A stretch of DNA of 64,000 nucleotides, taken from assembly GCA_003339415.1 (NCBI GenBank), contig PDHQ01000030.1:10109-74108 (forward strand). Reading direction: 5' to 3'. This DNA comes from Ophiocordyceps camponoti-saundersi (nom. inval.) (lineage: Eukaryota; Ascomycota; Sordariomycetes; Hypocreales; Ophiocordycipitaceae). Numbering within the stretch: the first letter of the stretch is position 1; each line of letters starts with the position of its first letter. The position numbers and the translations under genes were made by a program. The notes beneath the pieces were generated by a model, which did not search any database, was not told where the DNA came from, and saw nothing but the letters and a program-made list of their open reading frames with translations. Below, one piece after another: positions 9,183 through 19,583 of this stretch.

Positions 9183-11090
9183 TTAATTCCCCCGAGAAGC
9201 GTATCTGGAGTTTGCCCAAATGACCCGCCAGGCCTCCACATTCTCCGTCACTCTCAGATGCTTCTGCTTCGTAAAGTAGAAGGCATACTGATAGATAGCC
9301 CAGTAGAGACTTCCGGTTGTGACAAACACCATGGTAAACTTGAGAAGCAGATATGCTGGGTAAGCGATCCACGCCACTCGCTCGTCTCCGGCGCCTGGTC
9401 GCCTCTTATTGAAAAGACGCAGATGGAAAAGGTTGAACCAACAAGAGAGAAGCATGTTAAAGGCCGACAGCGCGGCGGTTATTATCAAAGTCAGACGCCA
9501 GCTTGCAATTAGAGAGATGGGCAGGACAATCGGCATCGTCAGCGCAATCAACGTGCTGCTGACCTCGCTAAACACGTAGAGTTTGGTGACGAGTTCCCAC
9601 CAGCCCAGACGCCAGCTAAAAAGGAGGTAGATGATGTTGGCCCACAGACGGAAGACGTAGAAGAAGTTCCAGCGGAAGAAGCGCTGTTGGATGATGGACA
9701 TCTCGCCATAGCCGCAACGTACTAGGCCACGGCATATGGTGCCGGGAAGGTCGGGGAAAAGCCGTGGAGGCGTCTCTGTTTCCACGAAGACGGAAGAGCT
9801 CATGCCGATGCGGTATCCTGCAGCCCGAGCCGTCTGACCTAGCCACCAGTCTTCGGAAATGCTGTATCCTGGATGTGAGTGGAAAAGCGTCTCCAGAACA
9901 TCACGACGCCACAAGGCAATAGCTCCGTGAGGGAAGATGACGCTGCCGTAGCGGGACTGGAATGTCTTTTGCAGTCCCGCCTGCTTGTACTCGAGGTCCT
10001 GCGCCTGTTGCATCAGAGTTCCGCGTGACGAGTTGGAGCCTACGCTCTTGATGGCGTAGGCAACACAAGCCATCTGGTTCTTCCTCTCTTCACCGGGGAC
10101 ATTCATCAGTTGACCGGTCGGTAGAGGCAGGTCGGCCGGAAGCAGCACGTCGTCGTCAATCAGCAAGCAGTAGTTGTAGTCCTTGGCCAGGGTCACGCCC
10201 ACAAACTGGGCCGTGATCTTGCTCCCAACGGGCAACCAGACATGGCGTACGCCGTATTCGGCGCAGACATCAGCCGTATGGTCGAGCGGCTCCGGTGAGT
10301 TGCCATTTGCTATGACGAAGATTTGGCTCGGTTGAAAGATGCGCAGGCAGGCGGGCAGTGTTGACCGAAGCGTTTCCGCCGACTTATAGCAGGGTATGAC
10401 GACGCAACACTGGGAAACGTCGTCGTCAGAAGACTGCTTCTCCGCTGACATGCTTTCGGTTTCCTTCTTGTCGAAAGTGCAAAGGAATTGGGGCAAGACG
10501 TTGCGAAGGGTGCCGACGACGATGAAGGCGACGACTGCGGCAACGGAGTGATGACCAAGGTGGCCCTCATACCAGCGCCAGAACCAGAGAACGGCGCCAT
10601 CCCAGAGTGGTCTTCCGTAGAGGCCGGGATAGCAGATGGCGATGAGACACAAGGCATAGAGGATCCTCTTCGTCGCCTTGTTCCAGAAGCATGGGGCGCT
10701 GAGCGCTTGATTATCCTGAAGACGCTTCGCGAGGGCCTCGAAATCATCCTCGCCCAGACTGTCGGTGAGAGATGAAGCCTTGTGAATACTGGCCGTTGGG
10801 TTCTTGAAGTAAAACCCGAGAGAGTTGGGTGAAACGGCTCGGCCGAAGCGATCCGCGGCGGAGTTTCCGGACTCGCCCCGTGTGTCGAGAGACACGCTCG
10901 AGCGAGGAGGAGACAGCAGTCTCGAGTCTCCTTGTCCGTTGTATTGCTCAGAGAGGTTTTCGGAAAGCTGCTGATGAGAGCGAGACGGAGCCGCGAGGAC
11001 CGCTGGCGGCGGAAGACTGACGATCGGAACTGACATGAGATGGGAAACTTGACGAGATGATGACTCTCCTAACGACCTAACAGGGTGCAT
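9183..11090 (-). CDS. Processive family 2 glycosyltransferase (hyaluronan/cellulose synthase-like)
   Basis: A single exon of 635 residues. Residues 1-120 are a disordered cytosolic N-terminus. Two hydrophobic segments follow (ILYALCLIAICYPGLYG; VAAVVAFIVVGTLRNVL), then a GT-A catalytic domain: CVVIPCYKSAETLRSTLPAC, LLIDDDVLLPADLP (DxD, metal and UDP binding), ISEDWWLGQTA (catalytic base region) and QQRFFRW (the Q-x-x-R-W acceptor motif of processive GT2 enzymes). The C-terminus has several more membrane spans, for example FVTTGSLYWAIYQYAF. This layout matches bacterial and fungal hyaluronan/cellulose-synthase-like enzymes that polymerise a sugar and extrude it through the plasma membrane, including the GT2 family reported as needed for hyphal growth on solid surfaces in Zymoseptoria and Fusarium. 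The donor sugar cannot be read from sequence. Neighbours on both sides make activated sugars. Confidence 0.9.
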   Translation of the reverse strand: MHPVRSLGESSSRQVSHLMSVPIVSLPPPAVLAAPSRSHQQLSENLSEQYNGQGDSRLLSPPRSSVSLDTRGESGNSAADRFGRAVSPNSLGFYFKNPTASIHKASSLTDSLGEDDFEALAKRLQDNQALSAPCFWNKATKRILYALCLIAICYPGLYGRPLWDGAVLWFWRWYEGHLGHHSVAAVVAFIVVGTLRNVLPQFLCTFDKKETESMSAEKQSSDDDVSQCCVVIPCYKSAETLRSTLPACLRIFQPSQIFVIANGNSPEPLDHTADVCAEYGVRHVWLPVGSKITAQFVGVTLAKDYNYCLLIDDDVLLPADLPLPTGQLMNVPGEERKNQMACVAYAIKSVGSNSSRGTLMQQAQDLEYKQAGLQKTFQSRYGSVIFPHGAIALWRRDVLETLFHSHPGYSISEDWWLGQTARAAGYRIGMSSSVFVETETPPRLFPDLPGTICRGLVRCGYGEMSIIQQRFFRWNFFYVFRLWANIIYLLFSWRLGWWELVTKLYVFSEVSSTLIALTMPIVLPISLIASWRLTLIITAALSAFNMLLSCWFNLFHLRLFNKRRPGAGDERVAWIAYPAYLLLKFTMVFVTTGSLYWAIYQYAFYFTKQKHLRVTENVEAWRVIWANSRYASRGN

Positions 11091-11592
11091 GGGAGAGAGA
11101 CATGAATGGGCATGCAGAAGATGGAAATCGAAAGGAGTATGTTCTATAGCCTATGGCCTATAGGCGCCGGCTAATGGAAAACACGAGCTTCGTATTCACA
11201 TTCCGCAAGGGCGAGACGAGTACCCTTGGTTGCTTCGGATGGGTCATCTGGGAACTGGATCCGTTCTGGATCTCCTCGATGTTCCTGCGAGTGCGTCTGA
11301 CTCTATGTAATCCAAGTCGGAATCACGCATGGATACCTGGTCATCGACGAGAAGACGTGGCTTGTGCCTTGAATCAAGCATGACCGACGGTTCGTGACAT
11401 ATCACAGGTTCTCTTACACGACTTGATGATCTCAACCACGTAGCTGATGGTTGATGGGAATACGAATGCGATACAGTCTATGTACTTGGGATATGGAAAA
11501 TCCTTTGCCTTGGAGTCGGTTTGCCAAGATATTAATACTGAGTTTTACATACCTCCAACCTACTATACATACATACATACATACATACATAC
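11091..11592. other. 5' flank of glycosyltransferase gene, ending in CATA repeat
   Basis: About 500 bp with no gene. It ends in a run of CATA units at 11567-11592, directly at the retrotransposon insertion point. Confidence 0.6.
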
Positions 11593-11730
11593 TGTTGAGG
11601 GGGTCCACGTGACCAGCCCCGCCCGACCTCGCACACGACCTAGCCTAGCTATCCTAGCCTAGACCTAGCATACATATAATACACATATATCAGTGCACCC
11701 ACCCGATAGCCTATGCCTACCTTATATCAC
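11593..11730 (+). repeat. 5' LTR of the Copia element
   Basis: Starts TGTTGAGGGGG and ends in TATATCAC. It differs from the 3' LTR at ten positions that I counted, all transitions. Eight of them leave A or T in this copy. The ends are chosen so that CATAC flanks both LTRs, but this lies in a CATA repeat, so the target duplication is not certain. Confidence 0.88.
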
Positions 11731-11733
11731 CAT

Positions 11734-11747
11734 AGGTTATAAGCGCC
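11734..11747 (+). other. Primer-binding-like site
   Basis: AGGTTATAAGCGCC lies three bases after the 5' LTR. With one G-to-A change reversed (TATGAGC), it is complementary to an initiator-Met tRNA anticodon arm (GCTCATAACC). Copia elements are known to prime from such a cleaved initiator tRNA. Confidence 0.55.
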
Positions 11748-12049
11748 TTCTAATACGCTTCCGCTACGCTGAAGTTTACGATACCTTTATTTTCCTACTT
11801 TTAGGCTTATTTAATTAATTCGGAGCGCTATAGTATAACGGAAAATTCTATACGTAGAATAAAAACGAAGAAAATTATTTTATACTAATTTTAGTAGCGA
11901 AAAATTTAACTAGCTTTCTCGATCTAGAGGTATAATACTAAATAATAAGAAAAAGCGTAAAATACGATAAATAAAAATAGATAACTATATCTTCGTCCTT
12001 TAGTAGTATAAAGCTTAAGGGCGCTATAAGCTATATTAAGTAATATAGA

Positions 12050-14416
12050 TCTCTTATAATAATAGCCCGAATTAATAGGGTAAAACTATTTATCTTTAAT
12101 AATAAGGTTCCGACCCGACTTATTAATAAAGATAAAGCTATTAAATATAATAATAAAATAGAGATTATTATAGGAATTATCTTATAATCCCTTTCCGGTA
12201 AAGCTATTAGTAATATTACCCGATTTAGCTAGGATAAAAATACTACGGTATACGATATCTATCTTTTAGCTAAGAAATAAGCTAAAATATTAACGAAGAT
12301 ATAACCTCGATATATTCTTTAATATTAGTATTAGCTTAAGCTAAAAGACGATATAATTAAAAGTTAGAGAGCTTTTAAGAAGGACCTTTAAGGCCTCTAA
12401 AACTAGATTATTATAGATAAAAATATAGGGGCTAATTTTAAAAAGATACTATATATCTACGCTTAGAAAGCTATTAATACTATCTAAACCTTATACCCCG
12501 TTATCGCTAAGAAGTAAGATTACGATATAGATAGCTCTTTTAGGTTATCTTTTAACGATATTAATACGTATATTTTATTACGAATTACTAACTTCGAGAT
12601 AAGCCGCGACTTATCGAGCGGAAAAGCACTTTCTATAATATAAAATTAACCTTAAAAGAAGAAGCCGGAGAATAAGGGTAACGGTAATAATAATAATAAG
12701 CCGAAGCTATCGTTATTAAACTTAAAGATATATATTATGCCCTATATACCGAAGCGTATAAATATAATAAATAAGATTATAACCCTCTCTTACTACGGCT
12801 ATAATATCTATTTAGGAGGTTATATTTACTTAAAGGAGCAATACTAGGTTCTCTACCCTAAGCTCCGGCTGCTACCTATTCCTAGGTAACGTAGGAATAG
12901 TAACGCGAGTTCCGTAAGTAATAGCGCGGATATAATATTAGTAGAGAAGAGCACCGTAGCTTATATTATTAATACTACCCTTAAAGGTCGCGATAGCCCT
13001 ATTTTATAGAACGCTATAGTTATCGATACTAGCTATACCTTATACCTTTTTAATAATAAGGGATAGTTTAATTAATATAAAGAATTTAATAGCCTTTATT
13101 ATCTTATAATATCGAATAGTAAGCCCTTATTCTACTATAGCTAAGGCACTATTACGATTAACGCTTCTAATAGCTATTCGATTATATTTAAAAAGGTATT
13201 CTATAATATAGATATCTTAGTTAATCTCGTCTCCGCCGATTAGCTTAATTATAAGGAAATTTATATTAATAGCGAAGGTATACGCCTTTAATAACGAGGA
13301 CGCACCGTCTACTACCTCTCTTAGATAGGAGGCGTAGCTAATATTACGGGCGCTAAGGCCTAGAAGCCTCTTATAATAGCTACCTTACTAATTATAGAAT
13401 GGGAAGTTAACTTCGCCGTAATATATCGCCGCCTCGGGCACGTAGGCAAAGATAGGATTCTTAAGGCCTACCGTAAGTCCGGCCTTATAATTAATAAGAA
13501 GAGTATCTTCGAGTTATTCTACTACCGCGCGTGCTAACTTAGAAAAGCAGATATTATAATTAGTCGAGATCCCGCTATTCTACTTATAAGTTTCCTATAA
13601 TATATTTTCTAGGATTTTATCTAATATTCTCTAATAGCTTATAAGGGTTATCGGTATACGCTTTACGGAATCGATACTTATACTAACTATTACTAGGTTC
13701 TCTTTACGAAGACCCGTAATAAAGCCTTTAAATAGCTTAAAGCGTGGAAACGCAGCGTTAATATTACTATAGGAGGCTATTATATCTAAATTATAGGATT
13801 CGATAACGCCCTTAAATTTACGTAATAGAAAATTAGGAATTAGGCCGCAGACGAAGGCTTTATTTTGCGAACTTATGCCCCTTATACCCTAGCTTAGAAC
13901 GGCCGAGCTAAACGCGCTAGGCGCACTTTAATAGATACTACGAGGGCTATATATATCGAGATAAAGCTGCCCGAGAAATTATAGCCGTTTTTTATCGATA
14001 CTAGCGCCTATATATAGAATATGCTACTATCGTCGACTAACCCGAAGAATTAGAGCCCTATCGAGATAGTAATAGCCGCGATCCGCGTTCCGTATAAATA
14101 TTCGATTAAATATATACGATCGTAGGGTTATAAGGTATACGTTGTTATCCCTCCCTAATATAGGATTTAGAGCGCTAAAATAGCCCCTTAAGCTAAGGAA
14201 AGCCGCCTTATCGGTATAGAAGGCCTTTACGGGCATATCTATAAGATATATCTACCCGAAGAAGATAAGATTATTAGGGCTAAAGACGTTAGGTTTTATA
14301 ACCTAGCTAATCTAAAGCTCGATTAAATAGTTAAATACGTTATAGAGCCCGAGATTAAAGAAGATTAGGAAGATTAACTTAATAAAGACGAATTCTTCCG
14401 ATTCGGACCTAATAAT

Positions 14417-14458
<42 letters not shown>

Positions 14459-16560
14459 TATAATCGTCCTAGTAATTAAGGCTTATAAGAGCCTGCTAGT
14501 AACCCTAAGGCGGGAAACGTACTTAATTTAAGTAATAAAACCGCAGGCCCTTCTTAATCCGAAAAGCCGGCTACGCCTCCTAACACGATATAATTCCTTA
14601 CGCCTAATTAGACGCCCGGCGCCCGATTTAACGATTTAACCGATAAAGAAGCTCCTCCGTAAGCTAAGCTAAGAAATAAGGCTACGATACCCGCCACTAA
14701 TCGCAAGACCCGTTCTGCGACGGCCGCTATAGCTAAATCTACTACTAACGCTATCTTTAGAGATATTAACGAAGAAGAGGTAGAGATTCCTAACTTCGTC
14801 CTGCCGATTAACGCCGTATTTAACGTTCTAATACTATCGACGCCTAAGGGCTAGTAGGATATCCGTAAGTAACCTAATTATCTCTCTTACTAGCGCCTAG
14901 CGATAAATACGGAAATTAAAGCTTTTTATAATCGATAAACTTAGGATCTTATTAATTAACCTATTAGTAAGTAAGTTCTACCTAGTAAATAGGTATTTAT
15001 AATAAAAATGCCCGAGAATAAAGCTATAATTGCTAAGGCACGCTAATACGTAAAAGGGGATAAAGAAAAGGCCTTACACTTTATCGAGGACCTCTACGCC
15101 GCTATTATATACCTCTCTTCCGTTCGAGTATTCCTATCGATTATAGTATCTTAAGATTTTAAATAGTAATAATTTAACGTCGTAAACGCGTTCGTTAACG
15201 CCCCTTATTAAGAGGAATTTTTCGTCGATTAGCCGTATCTTTTCGAAGATAGCACGAATCGAGTATATAGGCTTAATTAAGCCTTATATAGCCTTAAGTT
15301 ATCTCCCGCAATATAGTTTACTTACGCTAGCGAGGCCCTTAAACGCCGTAGATAATAGTAACTTAAATCTAAGTTTTATATCTATATATACCCTAAGGGA
15401 TTTATTATACTCCTTTATATTAACGATATTATAATTATAGCACCTATAGCCGCTCTTATAAATAAGGGAAAGGGCATTTTAAAGGAATTATAGGATCTAC
15501 GCGACTTAGGCGAACCTACTACCTTCTTAGGCTTATAATTCCGTAGGAACCGTGCTACGTATATAATCTATATATATTAAGAGAAATATATTACTAAAAT
15601 ACTTAAATTATTCGGCGAAGGCGTTACGAACGCCGTATAAACGCCCTAGCCGCCTAAGGTTAAAATACCCGCTAATTAGAAGATATAGCCGCTCGCGATA
15701 CCTTAAAAAGAGTAGCTAAAAAAGATAGGTAGTATAAATTATCTCTTTAACGGTATAAGGCCTAATTTAGTATTTACAAATAGTAAATTATACGAAGGTA
15801 ACCTTAATCTAACCGCCTTGCACTTTCTTATATAGAAGAATTTAATACGTTATCTTTACGGTACGAAGAGCCTAGGCCTTACGCTTAGAGGTGCTTATAG
15901 CCCTTAAGATTTAAAACCTCGTATTTTTATAGATACCTCTTTTATAGATAATTTATATATAAGATACTCGATAGCCGGATATATCGTTTTCGTTAATATA
16001 AGCCCCGTATACTAGAAATCGAAATAGCAGATACTTATAATACTATCGTTAACGGAGGCCGAATTTATTAATTTAACGCCTATAAGTATAAGCCTAATCT
16101 AGATAAACGAGATTCTTAAAAACTTAAAGCTACCGTAGTAATAGATGCCTATAATTATATTCACTGATAGCCTTAACGCTAAAGCTATCGCCCTTAATAA
16201 GTTTAAAGTAGCCCGAATAAGGTATATTAATATATAATATAAATAGGTTATTAATCGCGTAGAAAAGCGATTCTTTATAATCTAATATATCGGCATAGCC
16301 GATATAGCCGCAGATAGCCTTATAAAGCCTCTATAGCGTCTCTAATACGCTAAATTCGTCTATATATTATATCTTTCCGACCCGAAGATTACGATCTTAC
16401 CCTCTAAAGCTAAAAATAATATAAAGGGCAGCCCTTATACGCTATTAGATAAGCCTAGGGCGTCCGATAATAAAGCCCGCGATACCCTTATACTACCCGA
16501 TAACGAAGGCACCGATACCGGATAAACCGATCGATTAAATCGAAAGACTAATAAATAATA
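12050..16560 (+). pseudogene. Copia gag-pol polyprotein remnant
   Basis: A continuous region that translates into gag, protease, integrase, reverse transcriptase and RNase H segments in order, broken by many in-frame TAA and TAG codons. The zinc-knuckle cysteines are largely read as tyrosine (TGC/TGT to TAC/TAT), as RIP would cause. The reverse transcriptase active-site segment reads YINDI where an Asp-Asp pair is expected, again one G-to-A step away. The boundaries are approximate. Confidence 0.85.
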
Positions 16561-17323
16561 TAGTATAAGATTTCTATTACCGGGGGATCCCGTACCTAAA
16601 GGGGGGATCTTAAGGAAGAAGAGTAATTAGCGTCGCGCTACGGCTATCGATTAAGACGGGACGGATCGTTCTAAAGAGGTAGGCATCGATTAAGAGAGGA
16701 CGGATAAGGTATATCGCGATTATTAGCCCTATTATTAGCCCGGCTTCGTGCCGCTACCGATCCCGCGATATATACCTTTTAATACGCCTTTAAGCGATTA
16801 TTACGGCCTTAAAAGTATTAATAGTAGGCACCTTTAGGCCCCTTACTATTAGATATATTAACTTGCACGACTTTAGCAGCATTTCCCTACTAAGCGATAC
16901 GAATAACGATACCTCTTTCTATATATATATATACACTACCGTAAGGCTTATAGCCTATCTTTAGCCCCTAGCTTAAAGAGGAATTTTTCCTTTAAATTAG
17001 GCCTCTTAATGCCCTTTATATAGGCGTTTTAACCCCTCTTAATAGCTTAGATTAACCTATTTAAGGCCTCTTAAGAGTAGCTTAGAGAGGCCTATTCCTA
17101 CTATTTTCTGCTATTTCCTTTACTAATCGACCGATCCGGAACGGAATAACCCTATCCGGGACCTAATTTAATCTCTTAGATCCTATTTTTTATTACGTTT
17201 TTAAGCTATTTAAGCCCTTTGCCGGCCCTTTAAGAAAAGCCTAAAAACGCTATTTTTGCTATTTTATTGTTTTCCGCGCTTTGCGGCACGGGATAACTAT
17301 TTTCCGCTCGTTTAAGCGGGCCT

Positions 17324-17332
17324 GAAAGGGGG
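17324..17332 (+). other. Polypurine tract
   Basis: GAAAGGGGG sits directly before the TG of the 3' LTR, the usual place for plus-strand DNA priming in LTR retrotransposons. Confidence 0.75.
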
Positions 17333-17470
17333 TGTTAAGGGGGTCCACGTGACTAGCCCCGCCCGACCTCGCACACGACCTAGCCTAGCCATCCTAGCCT
17401 AGACCTAGCACACATATAATACACATACATCAGTGCACCCACCCGATGGCCTGTGCCCACCTTGTGTCAC
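17333..17470 (+). repeat. 3' LTR of the Copia element
   Basis: Starts TGTTAAGGGGG and ends in GTGTCAC, with the same length as the 5' LTR. It is followed by CATAC and more CATA repeat. It is less mutated than the 5' LTR. Confidence 0.88.
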
Positions 17471-19583
17471 CATACATACAACATACATACATATATACAT
17501 ACATATGTATGTAGGATGATCATCAGTCCCCGTAACGTAACCACTAACAGATTCATCTCGTCCTTTGCTCGCGGAATAGGTCGGAATATCTTGTATAAGT
17601 CTTTGCATTCAACACCAGGAAGTCGAGCTATGGTATGTGTGTATGTACATACATACATACATATAGTGCTCTACATACCTTCATTCCAAGAAGCGAACAA
17701 TGTTACTTGTTCCTCGTTACATGCAATCCTTAACCAGAGAAAGAAAAAAGCATCCATCGCGTGCCAAGCAGGGCTGTGAGCTTTGAAAAACTTGGGCTAA
17801 CAGAGGCTGTGTGAATGTCCCTGCCAGAGATTTCACATTCTGGAGCTCCTAGCTCCGTTGTGTCTCTCTCCCAAGCTCTGTTGGCGGGTTTTCTCATGCT
17901 CACAGCTCCGCTTGGCGTGCGAAGAATGCCAAGAACCACACGACTTCATATAAAAGACGTACGACTCGGTCATCACCGATGACGAGGGTACATTGGATCA
18001 CGAGTCAGGCTGAGCTGTCTTGTTGTTAACGAATAGATACATACATACATATGTATGTATGTAGATGTAAAGGAGAAGGGGGAAAAGATATCAAGATACA
18101 CATCACATTGGATCCGCCTACCTACCTCCCTACCTACTTATCGGATACGAACGAGATCATACCTCTCATGTCATCGTACCTATATGTACAACACAGTTCT
18201 GGCACTCCTCACAAGATTTTATATCCGCCTAGATTGGATACGAGCGACTGAGATCATGCCTGAGGCTGAGCCTCTCATCTTATCGTGTGCTGTGCAGCTT
18301 TGTGTAAATGCCTTTACATACCCTGTGTGAGTATGTATGTACATACATACATACATACATACAAATATGCATAACTGCCCGTGTAACATTACAGTTGCTG
18401 TCCCATCGGGGCCGTGACAAGGGTAGATAGAAGAAAAGGGGGAAGAGGCAGAGGGGCGTCATGCTCGTATCGAATAGACTCTGCCTGCTTATTCGTTACC
18501 TTTCGTTGACTCGTGCGGCCGTGCCCGGTGTGTCCGAGACTAGATCTTGTCTGTAACATGTACATTGTATGTATGTTGTCTTTTGATATTTCTCAACTCC
18601 TTGTTTGCTATACCATCACATACATACATATGTATCTGGCCTTCGCCATGCCTCAGCTCGAATCCGTGTTTTTATATATATGTATGTACACACTATACAT
18701 CTGTCATATATCATGGTGAAGGCATAACTTCCAAGATGATACGGCTGGCCAGCAGTTCAACAGATCGGATGTTCTAGTTGAGAGTTGTGTAAGATCCTTG
18801 AAGATCCGACGGTGCAACGTGCGGGTAGATTTAAGCATAAATGTACATACGCGTGCCGAGATTTTGGAATCAAGAAAGAATTTCTTGAGGTAGTATCTAT
18901 TATACATACACATACATATGTATGTGCATACATATGTATGATGTGCCGGTGGTCTCGATAGCCGTCCCGAGGCACAACCCTCGCCCTCGCCCCCCCCCCT
19001 ATTCAGAGCACAGGCAAATCATAAATGTGTCATTTCGCATATTTACTACCAGTACATACATACATATGTACATACCTACCTATGTAGTACATACATACAT
19101 GCATAAATCACACGTGTTGTATGTAGATCATCAGCTTCGGTGCCAAGCTCTCCTGCAGTCCTTGACAACTCATTGAGTTATTTTTCCACACGGCCAGTTG
19201 CCACTTACACGAGCTTACCAACGTAACATGCACACACATTGGCTATCAACGTTTCTCCTTCTTGGTTTCAACCCACTGTAGGATGAGGAATCAATATGCT
19301 AAGAAACTCGTTTTCGAAGCCTCTGATGGGGAAGTCCATTCGCCTAATTAAAATCAAGTGCCGACATGAATCAGATCAACGCTGAGCAAGATCCTTGGAA
19401 AGCATATTCCCTCCTGCCGCCGCTCAAGTAATGCATTCCGCCGGATAGAGGACAATGACTTCTAAAAAACTGTCGATAACCTATCCCTACTACCTACCTA
19501 TATAAAGTCCACATAATCCCTTGGATCGTCTTCCTGCTAGCAACACTCCCCATCGTACCCCTGTTACTCACTTGTCAAACACC
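17471..19583. other. Gene-free region with many CATA/TATG repeats and palindromes
   Basis: About 2.1 kb between the retrotransposon and the dehydrogenase gene. Short reading frames here are low-complexity translations of CATA repeats. Perfect palindromes centred on CATATG occur at 17496-17513 (18 bp), 18038-18063 (26 bp) and 18909-18926 (18 bp). TACC runs occur at 18118-18140 and 19072-19085. No coding signal is seen. Confidence 0.7.
18038..18063. repeat. 26 bp perfect palindrome of CATA/TATG
   Basis: Thirteen bases (TACATACATACAT) are followed directly by their reverse complement. It can form a cruciform or hairpin. Two 18 bp relatives lie within 1 kb on either side. Confidence 0.85.

Larger units (their letters stand above)
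11593..17470 (+). mobile_element. RIP-degraded Ty1/Copia LTR retrotransposon, full length
   Basis: The element is 5878 bp with 138 bp direct LTRs, a primer-binding-like site and a polypurine tract. Translation on the plus strand, ignoring stops, gives the Copia order: a decayed gag zinc knuckle near 12790-12830, a protease-like VIDTSYT region near 13020, the pre-integrase motif RRLGHVGKDRILKAYR near 13425, an integrase with APYTPAQNGRAKR near 13875, reverse transcriptase with LLYINDIIII near 15410, and RNase H near 15920-16340. Integrase before RT places it in Copia, not Gypsy. It is very AT-rich, and almost all stops are TAA or TAG at sites where CAA, CAG or TGG is expected, which is the RIP pattern. 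It cannot code for an active protein. It lies between two genes of the putative polysaccharide locus. Confidence 0.92.

Noticed and set aside
14027..14236. 69-residue minus-strand frame inside the Copia element
   Set aside because: It is opposite to the integrase remnant and exists by chance in AT-rich DNA.
17405..19176. Several short reading frames in the CATA-repeat region
   Set aside because: They translate to Tyr/Ile/His/Thr repeats from the tetranucleotide and have no family features.
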